From Coleophoma eucalyptorum (lineage: Eukaryota > Ascomycota > Leotiomycetes > Helotiales > Dermateaceae), in contig JALRME010000046.1 of NCBI GenBank assembly GCA_026120035.1, positions 62,001-126,000 on the forward strand: 64,000 nucleotides of DNA, read 5' to 3'. Below the pieces are notes generated by a model. The model saw nothing but the letters and a program-made list of their open reading frames with translations. It did no database searches and had not been told where the DNA came from. Positions 1-8,939 of this stretch are shown one piece after another. How positions within the stretch are numbered: position 1 is the first letter of the stretch; each line of letters starts with the position of its first letter. Position numbers and translations under genes: made by a program.

Positions 1-1047
1 TGCTGTGTCTCCCAATTGAGTTCGTAGGGCCCAACTGTTTTGAACTCCATAAAGAGGGAGAGTATAATGCGCAGATTCAAGTAGTGACGCATGTAAGTCC
101 ACATGGAGATAAATATAGCGAAAAAAGGTACTTCGACTGGGCTGTTGATATAGTTGAGAGTTTTCGATGTCTAAAAATGCCTCATCGCCTTAGTTATATT
201 CTGGACAGGTTTTCGCGCACTACAGAGAATACAACAACTTGGTTGAACTTACTGCAAGAAAGAAATCACTAATATCATGGGTTATATAGATAGCGAGGCC
301 CATATAGGTGAAATGGAACCGGTAACTTAGGGATATAAGAGCCAAAGTGACGATATGGTGTCCTACAAGCTCTTTAAAGTCCTTACGCCGCTTCTCCTGG
401 CCTAGCAACAAAACGATGGCCTGCTGCGCCCAGTACGCAGCCTGGAATAAGTAGTAGAACTTAAACAGAGCCTCGTGAGTCTTGTGCGGGAAGGATTCGT
501 ACATCCCTCGCGTGTCAAAGTACCAAACGGGTGTTCGGCTCATGACGTACATTCCCGCTGGTCCTAGGAATACAAAGTAGATGGCGGTGTACATCTGCTC
601 CATGAAGCGCAACTGCTTGCTACGCGACTTAATCCCGAATCGACGAGCCAAGGGGCGCAATATTTCCTGCATAATGAACTCGCGGGTAAAGGATAAGACA
701 ACAGTGTAGAATAACACGAAGGCAATATCCCACGGACCCTTGCCATATTGCGGAGGCGTGCTGGGGTCGGTACCGGCTTCGAGAGGTAGTTCGTAGGAAA
801 GGAAAATGAAATGGTGGAAAATGTTGGATTGAGTCGGATTTATGACGTATAGAGAGAATATGGTGAACAAGATGACGAGAGGAATCGTCCAAGTGTGTTC
901 AATGGCGAACTGTTTGTAGCGAGGAAGAGAATTAACCTTTCTATGCTTCGAGGACTTCTTATATTGTTGTGATGTGCCATTTTCAGCTGTTTGGTGCAAT
1001 TTGTTGGCTGAGGCATCAAGGAGTGGAAATGGTTCCGGTGAAGCCAT
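1..1047 (-). CDS. LAG1: Ceramide synthase, canonical Lag1/Lac1 type (C-terminus cut by window edge)
   Basis: Acyl-CoA-dependent N-acylation of sphinganine or phytosphingosine in the ER membrane, a TLC-domain enzyme. Exon 1 is 253-1047 and exon 2 is 1-170, with an 82-bp intron (171-252) and GTAAGT donor. The last residues of exon 1 read HDISDFFLA and exon 2 resumes with TSKTLNYIN, the expected Lag-motif continuation. The double His (GHHIVTLAL) and the HDxxD pair of the Lag1p motif are intact, and several hydrophobic spans are visible. The ATG at 1045-1047 is the first real ATG; the open frame extends 17 codons further to a TTG. The 3' end lies outside the window. A second, diverged ceramide synthase lies 4 kb away beyond a Zn2Cys6 regulator. 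CGG-rich sequence and an ATCCCGAG octamer lie about 220-270 bp upstream. Family assignment is secure; whether this is the housekeeping copy or a cluster-linked copy is not. Confidence 0.93.
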
Positions 1048-1869
1048 TGCTGCAGATGGAAGGCAATATAGCAGCAGGCTGCGGCTATCGAGACCCAAGT
1101 GTTTGGATTTTTGTGCTCTAGCCGTCGGCAGAGTTAGCGATCACAAAGATATTTGTTGTAGAGTATCCGGCCAAAGGCATGCCATATCTTAATGTTATGT
1201 TTATAAATGAATACTAGAGAGCACTTCTCTGTTGCAGGATGCTTACTTAGTACTTCATAAAAGCCGAAATCCCGAGCCTAACGCTATGGTAAGCAACAAA
1301 TACGGCTCGGCTCGGCCGGTGGTTAACAGAAGATTGATCGGTAATTTGATTTCATTATGGAACATGTGGAGAATATCATGCCATTCAGATTATATTTACG
1401 TCATAGGCTAGACTTTAACATCTTAGCACATTGATAGCAATCAAGCTCCGATCCTAGAGTCGTCTCCTCTACCACTAACTAATTACCGAACATAACCTTT
1501 CACGTAGTATACGATCCCATTCAATAAGGAGTTTCCGATAATTGGATGGTTCTTCTTAATTTATTAGCCTCGAAATATACTAGGATTATAATTGAAATAT
1601 GAAACTTCTATGGTCTCCTTTTGGTATAATTATAAATTTAACAATTGCGTAAGTCATACAATGGTATATATTGGAAGGTACTTTTGCGACATTGATATCA
1701 ACAGCTTTTATACGACTTAACAGTAAGTAAATACTGTCGATTCCTTTACATTTAGTAATCAAGAAATTCTAAGTATCAGTTACTTAATCATTCTTAACTT
1801 GGTTCATGACTAGGTGAGACATCCAGATACTTACCAGTGTACTCCATACCCCAAGCTTCTACAGAATAT
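1048..1869. other. Intergenic, promoter of ceramide synthase 1
   Basis: No supportable gene. The part next to the synthase is moderately GC-rich and holds CGG triplets at 1303-1319 and ATCCCGAG at 1269-1276. The rest (about 1500-1860) is AT-rich and belongs to the 3' flank of the regulator. Confidence 0.6.
1269..1319. promoter_or_regulatory. CGG cluster plus ATCCCGAG in ceramide synthase 1 promoter
   Basis: ATCCCGAG lies at 1269-1276. CGG triplets start at 1303, 1308, 1313 and 1317, the first three at a 5-bp period (CGGCT unit). CGG is the half-site usually read by Zn2Cys6 proteins, and such a gene is the next one in the window. The sites lie 222-272 bp upstream of the ATG. Binding is inferred. 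Confidence 0.4.
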
Positions 1870-4573
1870 CTATTCCCAAGGGAGATATTGAGATTCATAT
1901 AATGCAGGGTCGAAACTTAGCATCGATTCCGAAGTGAAAATATCAGTTTGGCTATTGGCAAAAAGATACATAAAGTCAGAACCCGTTTGTCCTTCTGAAT
2001 TGCCCGTGTTCATGTTATCGTTGTATGCGTATTGGGGCGATTCGTATAAACTAGGCTCTGATCCTGTCAAAGTTCCTGACGAGAATGACTAAATAATTTA
2101 GTTTAGTACTCGTAGGAAGTATACTGGTATGACTTTAAAGATATACTTACCATATTGCTTTGCTGGGGTATGGTGACAGTGGAATGACCATCAGATTTGT
2201 CTTGGATCCCATCACTCCTGTTCTGTAGGTTGGGCAACTTGCCATTTTGACAGTCTTGTACATACTGTCTTGCAATATGGGCGAATTCAGCAAGTAAAGA
2301 GCTTTGAAGAGAACCTTCGGTGGCGAACTCGAGACGAGTGAAGTATCCAGCAGCTATATCTAGAAAGGCGAGATTCTTCCTTGTATCTGGGTGAGCAGGA
2401 TTATGAACCACAAAGTCGAACAGTATAAAGAGTGCCGAAAGAGGGATATACCCCAAAATCCTATTACCTAATGAGATACGAAGCATTATAAATTGCATAT
2501 AGCTTACCATGTAGGTGTGTAAGGAGCAAGGTCGATATTCTGTGTTAAATCGATGACGGATCGTGCCGAGTGTGTAAGTTCTGACTCCGATTCCGCTAGT
2601 CGTTCTATGCATTCAGTTCTGCATACATGGAGTGTCAATCGAGATAAGGCTATCAGAACATGATAATACGCGAACTGTATCTTCAAGGTTAGAAACCTTC
2701 CGCCCGGCTTATCATTATACCGTTGGTGGAGTGGGGAGCCCGGCTTCAGTTCAGGAGGTAATGAGTTTTTCCAGTCGTCCAGATCTCCGCGTATGATGTC
2801 AATATTTTTCAAATAAACTGCAGTAGAGTTTAGGGTTGCACTGATAGAAAATAAGAGTTCGTAGGCTCTAGATAAAATCCGAGAGTGGCGGACAGATAAT
2901 AGTAGCCAGTTCAACTCCCCAAAGTCTGCTTTTGGGGGGTTAGGAACCGGAGATCCAATATCATAATCTGCAATGGCCTTCCAAAGGTCAGCTATGATTT
3001 TCTCTTATTATGACGAGTTTCACTTACAGAAGCCCTTCCCGCCAGGAAACAAAACTCTTTCTCAAGGTTATAGATGGTCCAAAATGTCCTCTGCATCTGA
3101 ATATGAGTTGCATCTGATCCAACACATATATGTAAGTCCATTGCGATAGCAATTCTAGCGGCCTCCGTCACAAGCATTTCTAATATTGATAGGCAAGAGA
3201 AGGTAAGAGCAAATATTGCCTATATAGTCAGCTCCAGCAAACCTAAATAGAATCTTAGGTACCAACCATCGTCGTAACAGCCTTAAATCCATTAGCGATA
3301 GTTTTATATTTTTAACAAGATAGAAATTTACCTGGGCATTTAACAATCTCTTTGTAGGAAGAATAAGTTCCGGTAGTGTTCCCAGGGCAACTTGAAAGAG
3401 TTTCCATGGTTTGCCCTTTCCTTGGTCAAACGTGCCCTCTCCATGGAATTGACTTCCTAAAGCCAGAACTGTGAAATAAAGTGCGCACCAAGCTTTGTCT
3501 GCCTTTAGATTCTCAGGAAGATTCTTATCAGACGCTCGATTTTCAAATTGTACTCGATCTAGGAAGGGATAAACTGGATGGATATGTAGAAAATACGCTG
3601 ACATAATTAGTAAACCTCAAGCCTCAGGTAGTTTAATGGCCAAAACATACACTCAGTATAGGATCTCGCTGAATGCTTAAAATTAGGAGACCGTGGTGGC
3701 TGAAAGCCAACCGGAATATCGGGGGGGTCATATGCTTCGCCAACCCGAGCTTGTACCATTGTCTCAAGGTTATTAAGAAGCTGCTTCACCCTGGAGTGAC
3801 CAAGTAATCTATTGAGGGAGTTTGTTCTACTTTTGGAGAAGAATGCAATGCCGGAGCTGTCCACTGCTTCGTATTAACGGATGACTTGATGACGGTGAAT
3901 ATTAAAATACCATATCGTTCACCACTCTTGAAAGTTTCGGTAAGCTGGATTCAGAAGCAAAGTGTAAAATTAAATCCAAACAAGCAACTAACCTGAAGCA
4001 GCAGTTCGTTCTGTCGTCGCCCAGTGGCTTGGCTGTCTTTTAGCAGGATATCAACGTAGGACGCTCCTGTTGGATCTTCAGTAGTATCATTTCCACCATC
4101 GATTGTGGATTCCTGGTCAAAGCCGGGGAGTTGATGGCTATTCACGACCCGCTGCTCCATAGAAATTTCAGAAGCCAATGAAACGCTGGGATCTAATGCT
4201 GAAGAGAAGTAAGTGGGTGATGAGAAGAAAATTGTACTGTGAGGAGCTTATTACACGGCGTGGAAGTATTTGAAGTTTCATTTCGAGGCCGTCTCTTCTT
4301 CACCTTGCTGAAATTACATATATCACCTCGTTTCTGCCCTCATTAGCTGTGCCAATTGAAGCAAACATTTTGGAATAAAAAAAGACAGGCTTGTAAAACA
4401 ACAGCCTTGTACATACAATGCAGTTGGTGCAGCGATGATCATTGCCGCCACTCTCTGATTTTAATATCAGCTACACAGCTTAATACGCTTCAGTATCAGC
4501 TGTACTTACTCAGGCAGCGGACTTTCCTTTCCTTGCAAACATCACATGTTTTGGCAGGGCGTGAGGAGTTCAT
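1870..4573 (-). CDS. Zn2Cys6 transcription factor with fungal-specific (MHR) domain
   Basis: Likely pathway-specific nuclear regulator. Exon 1 (4510-4573) encodes MNSSRPAKTCDVCKERKVRC, the first half of a Zn2Cys6 cluster (CX2CX6C). Exon 2 (4417-4454) adds RCTNCI, the fourth and fifth cysteines, through a phase-1 intron. Exon 3 appears to start at 4303 with a basic linker (VKKRRPR). Later exons cover 3960-4197, 3620-3864, 3190-3604, 2990-3177 and 2500-2914 approximately, and end at a stop at 1870-1872. The middle part has helical stretches typical of PF04082, such as HIHPVYPFLDR and AARIAIAMDLH. The sixth zinc cysteine was not located with my exon choice, so a junction near 4300-4416 may be wrong or a micro-exon missed. 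It sits between two ceramide synthases and is transcribed divergently from the second. Exon borders in the 3' half are approximate. Confidence 0.8.
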
Positions 4574-4712
4574 TTCAATTGCGATTCCGAAGACCAAAGC
4601 TATTTTGCAGGGAGGAGCCGGGGTCGATATTCAATGGCGAGAGAGACGAAAATGGTACGAAAGCGTACAACGTGTCTCCGAAATTCTCGGTTGTTAGACT
4701 ATGATACGACAT

Positions 4713-4752
4713 CGGTGCTTCGGCTCTTCGGGGGTTCGGAGTTTCGGGTCTT
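4713..4752. repeat. Five tandem CGGNNNTT units, exact 8-bp period
   Basis: CGG begins at 4713, 4721, 4729, 4737 and 4745, and each unit ends in TT, so the consensus is CGGNNNTT repeated five times without a gap. It starts 140 bp upstream of the Zn2Cys6 gene ATG and ends 460 bp upstream of ceramide synthase 2. Direct CGG repeats suit Zn2Cys6 binding; auto-regulation is inferred. Confidence 0.65.
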
Positions 4753-4962
4753 GACGGTGCCGTCTGACGATATATGCCATGATTTGGTAGAGGGTCAATG
4801 CTCTCGATTGCTCCGAAAGAGCTTCTGTGGGCAGATATCAAATTTCTCTAAGCCAAAATAGTATGTTCCTGTCTGAAAATAGTTGCATAGATATGAGCGA
4901 TGCTGTTTGGTCTATGCAAATCTCGGCACGACAAAACAGAAATTGGCTCTGGTAATTTAATT

Positions 4963-4970
4963 ATCCCGAG
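4963..4970. promoter_or_regulatory. ATCCCGAG octamer in ceramide synthase 2 promoter
   Basis: Exact copy of the octamer also found upstream of ceramide synthase 1 (1269) and of the esterase (8398). It lies 242 bp before the ATG at 5212 and is followed by a related ATCCGAG at 4979. Confidence 0.4.
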
Positions 4971-5211
4971 AAAACAAAATCCGAGACTAATGAAGCGTTG
5001 TATGCAACACCAGCTTTGCCATCTATGCTATTTCAATATTCTCCTAACTTATTGAATTCACTAAGCAACCTATTCGGCCGAAGATAGCATGCTCCTGTCT
5101 TGCTCCTGACACGTCTCGAAACCCATCGTCCTGGACACCGCACATAACTTTCTTCCTATTTTGAATCTCAACTTCTTCGTGGCCGTTGTTCAAATCGGCT
5201 ACAGGAATGCT

Positions 5212-6654
5212 ATGATAAAACAGAATATGGGTGCAAGAAGTTTGAAGGAGTTACCAATTCCCCAGGTAAATACAAGGGGGAAATTTGAAAGAAAGGCAAG
5301 AAGTCGTTCAGAAAGGCTTTCTAGATGGGTAGCTCAAAATCAGATCGGTAGTTTCTGCCTCAAAGCATACCTAGAGGCTTTGCTAATCATAGTAGTCATT
5401 TCAATCTGTCCAATTATTCTTCTCGTCCTAATTCACACCTGCATTGCAAAAGCCCGCCCACATACTCGCAAATTCTTCCGACTTTCCTATTTCAACCCCA
5501 ACTCTGGCGAATACTCTATAGGCTGGAACGATGCTTGGATGGTACTCTACTGGATTTTTCTCTTCACAGGTTTACGCGCATCCATAATGCAGTACGTCTT
5601 GAAGCCAATCGCACAAAGGGGTGGTGTTAGGTCGCAAAGGAATCAGGTCAGGTTTGCTGAGCAGGCTTGGCTTTTGATTTATTGCTCAGTATTTTGGACA
5701 CTAGGGGCGGTAAGTCTTACCCCGCTCAATGCATTAAAGATGAATCTGACTGACTGTTATAAGTACATCTGGACGAGCTCTAATTATTGGCTCGATATGA
5801 AACAACTTTGGACTAATTGGCCAAGCCGTGAGATCAGCGGGCTTCGAAAATGGTACATCCTAGCTCAATATGCTTTCTGGCTCCAGCAAATTCTAGTCAT
5901 CAATCTAGAAGAGCGCAGAAAAGACTATTGGCAGATGTTATGTCACCACTTCTTGACCACCACACTTTTATTCGCTAGCTATGGATACCATCAAACAAAC
6001 GTTGCTAATGTCATTCTCTGCACAACAGATATCGTTGACATTTTGTTTCCTGTATGTATTTCTTTAACATCGTAAATACCCTAGCTAATATTATTTCAGC
6101 TGGCTAAATGCTTAAAGTATCTTGGCTATACTACAATTGTTGACATTTTATTTGGTATCTTCATGTTCACCTGGATAGTTTCGCGACATATCATTTACTT
6201 AATGGTCTGTTACTCTGTTTGGGTCGATATTCCTACCACCATTGCGTATGGATGTTATCGAGGCAAATACTCGTCTCTGACAGGACCATTCCCAGCTCCG
6301 AACCGCTTCCTTCACCTCCTAGAACCATTTCGAGATCCAGAGGGCCTCGTATGTTTCAATGATAAGATCAAGTGGGCATTTTTGAGCTTCCTCCTCTTAC
6401 TTCAATGTATTATGCTTATGTGGTTTGCTCTGATTGTCAAAGTTGCTATTAAAGTTGTCCAAGGTGCTCAAGCCGAAGAAGTAAGAAGCGAAGATGAGGG
6501 CTGTGAAGATGCTTGTAATCACCAGCAGCTGGCTGAGGCACCGCTTGAGGTAGCGAGCTTACATTACAAGGAAGGCGTAGATGCCAGTGTGATCCGTCAT
6601 CAAGGTCACCTAGTTTTCTCGGGTTCAAAACATAGAAAGAGGAAACAAAAATAA
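5212..6654 (+). CDS. Second ceramide synthase-like TLC protein, diverged paralogue
   Basis: Two exons, 5212-6051 and 6100-6654, joined through a GTATGT donor and TTTCAG acceptor, give 464 residues. It has the same architecture as the synthase at 1-1047: hydrophobic helices, an RRKDY(W) segment before a double His (LCHHFLTTT), and a DxxD pair. The block is degenerate, however: the canonical HD before the second aspartate reads TTDIVD, and the Gly/Asn positions of the Lag motif are replaced. The C-terminus is acidic (EEVRSEDEGCED) as in ER ceramide synthases. The start is the first ATG; another in-frame ATG lies at 5227. Duplicated, diverged ceramide synthases beside a regulator are known from sphinganine-analogue metabolite clusters such as the fumonisin cluster, where they act in self-protection. 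That role here is inference. Confidence 0.88.
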
Positions 6655-7239
6655 AATGTTACTTAATTGCAAGGCCAAAACGACTTGCTTTCCAGATTTG
6701 GATGTATCAAAGTAATTAGTATAATGTAGAACGGGTTAGAGGAGTTGATAACCTATACTTAAGTATAAATTAATAGCAGAGCTATTTATGGCTTATTAAT
6801 ACTATACTATCACTCCGATACGTTCTCTAAATGAATAAAGTAGAACACTTCTGTTAACAGCTATTTCGAAAGAGTTTCCTAGCCAATCCTCCTGGGCATA
6901 GTCTCTTGCAATCTCATAATAGTTCTTTATCGGCTCAAGAACATTATATACAGGATCATCTATCTAAATCTGAGACAATCAAACATCAGGTTTACATATT
7001 GTTCGTCATTATGGTTACTAGAGTGTAATTAAATCACAAGGGTTAATACTGATATGTTTCTTCTAACATTTCGGTCTAAGGTTGAAATTCTTTCTCACAG
7101 TGAGTCGGCAAGTTTTCCAAATAGACGTTTTACGAGCATTAATCCAAGGAGAATGAGCTTACATTCTGATGATGACCGGTATGAAACAGCTTTGTCCCAC
7201 GAAGATGTAGAATGATATTGCTCCCAGTAAGCTAATTTT
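6655..7239. other. Intergenic, converging 3' ends
   Basis: AT-rich stretch between the 3' ends of the synthase and the esterase. No gene, repeat or RNA was recognised. Confidence 0.6.
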
Positions 7240-8271
7240 CTACCTGTTTACAATCTCTAATAATCTCGGGCCAACCTTGTTTCCTTTAGTGCCCAACGAA
7301 TAAATATAACTAACGTGATTCTCCGCCTCGATGGTCTCATAAAGCAAACATCTATTTGCCGTCTTCTGGTACGCATCCATACATCCCATTGTCCCGTTCA
7401 CAATCTCCAAGAACTCAAACTCTCCCAGGAAGAAGAACATCTTACCCCAACTCTCCATGGTAGCTTTGTCAGCCTGTGCAAACAATGATCCGGGGTCTTC
7501 TCTTTTAACTCGCTCGATATCATCGGTTGAGTGATAAGCGGTCATATTAGTTCTTGTTGGCTCGCCCCAGACATCATACCAGAGGCCGGCAGAGAGGAAG
7601 ATGTAGCTGGAGATCTTTTCTTGGATTCCGGCTTTCTCTAGGAAACCGCCCCAAAGTGCTGTGCCGATGCAGGAACCGCCGGCTGAGTGGCCCATGGCTG
7701 CAATGCGGGTTGGGTCTCCGCCGTATTTCGTGGCATTGGAGAGAGTCCACAAAAGAGCCGCAGTGGCATCTTCTGCTCCATCTGGATGATGGGCGGTAGG
7801 AAGGAGGCGGTAAGTTGACACAACAGTGATGCAGGAGTTGCTTGCAAAATAGTTGCCTGGTTTTCAGTCAGCTGATGTAACCTCTTTTCTTCTGTTTGAC
7901 TTTGGGGTCTGTACCAATGTTTGCGTAGTACAAAGGAGTAATCTCTGTGTCTCCATGTACCATACCGCCTCCGTGGAAGTAAAAGGCTATGGGCAGTTTA
8001 CTGTCTGGAGTTGCACTTGTTGGATAATATACCTTCATACTTTGATTAGTAATCTCACGTTTCCGATTTGCAAAAGACTTACATCTAAACGCTGTCTGGG
8101 GTCACTTCCATACTTAAGCCCCTTTTCTACCTTTACTGTGCTAGAGAAGTCTTTGTTTTCGGCAAGATGCACTGCAGTTGCTAGATCTATCATTTCTTTG
8201 TTGGTTGTAGCACCGACAAACGTGCTTTTCCATTTCTGGATGGCAGCGGCGAGGGCGGCCTGCTCTGACAT
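7240..8271 (-). CDS. Alpha/beta hydrolase, hormone-sensitive-lipase-like esterase
   Basis: Three exons: 8083-8271, 7915-8032 and 7240-7856, with introns of 50 and 58 bp. The product is about 307 residues and has no signal peptide, so probably cytosolic. The oxyanion motif HGGG (FYFHGGGMVHGD) in exon 2 and the nucleophile elbow GHSAGG in exon 3 identify an Abhydrolase_3-type carboxylic-ester hydrolase. The loop CITVVSTYRLLP between them matches the family pattern of a conserved YRLAP-like segment. The catalytic acid and His should lie in the last 80 residues (ENHVSY is a candidate for the His). The substrate is unknown. Its promoter carries ATCCCGAG, as both ceramide synthases do, which suggests co-regulation. 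Confidence 0.88.
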
Positions 8272-8397
8272 GTTGAAGGATTTGATATAGGTTATTTGAA
8301 AAGATCACAGCGCGATTGAGTTGTAAAAAGAGCAGTACGTGATAGGAAGGAAGTTGTACTTATGGACAATGCAGCAGTGGGATAAGGTACCGAATAT

Positions 8398-8405
8398 ATC
8401 CCGAG
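8398..8405. promoter_or_regulatory. ATCCCGAG octamer upstream of the esterase
   Basis: Third exact copy of the octamer seen at 1269 and 4963, 127 bp upstream of the esterase ATG. The flanks here (CCGAATAT before it) resemble the copy at 1269 (CCGAA before it). Confidence 0.4.
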
Positions 8406-8502
8406 GGTGGGGGAAGCTAACCAACGAGCCAACTTGATTGAATATTATAATGGGTCATCTAAGTATTTCCAATCTTCTTCTACTCCGCTGATATGATATC
8501 GC

Positions 8503-8939
8503 TCATTTCTTAGCTGGTGGTGTCCTCTCCATTGACGCAAACTCGTCAGCTGGGGCAGGAAGTTTAGGATGTTTGGCCTATCGGCATTGTCAGCTAGACT
8601 AGACATAAAGCATATTGAAAATTCTCCATCACAATAGACTGAACTGTACTGATTAGACACATACCTCCCAGTGGATCTTCATGTTATTCTTGTTATCAAT
8701 ATCCGCTTTACAAGTCGACTATCTCGGAGTTAGGTCTTGCGATAGGAGTCTAGATAAGACGTCGGTTCGAAGAGACTTACACACTGGTACTTCATGCCTT
8801 TGTCTTTCTTCAAAATGGAGTTTCCTCCTTTCTTAGCATTGGCCGCAGCCTTCTGCTGTGCCTCGATCTTTGCTACTTGTTAGCAGCATAATCAGTGGCC
8901 ACCGCATAGGACACGTACCTTCTGGAGACCTCTAGCCAT
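8503..8939 (-). CDS. Small zf-met2 (At2g23090-like) zinc-binding protein
   Basis: A four-exon gene for 78 residues: 8919-8939, 8781-8867, 8665-8718 and 8503-8577. All borders have GT/AG signals and phases agree. The N-terminus MARGLQKIEAQQK is the hallmark of the zf-met2 / 4F5-related family. A basic linker follows (AKKGGNSILKK), then C-X2-C (QCSTC) and a His pair (IHWEAKHPK), giving a C2H2-like zinc site. The end is PAPADEFAS followed by a short tail, again typical. The family is widespread in eukaryotes with poorly defined function. The exons are so short that long-ORF searches miss the gene. Confidence 0.9.

Larger units (their letters stand above)
4574..5211. other. Divergent promoter, Zn2Cys6 regulator / ceramide synthase 2
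   Basis: 638 bp shared upstream region. It holds a tandem array of CGG triplets (4713-4752) near the regulator and ATCCCGAG (4963-4970) plus ATCCGAG (4979-4985) nearer the synthase. No coding exon is supported. Confidence 0.65.
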
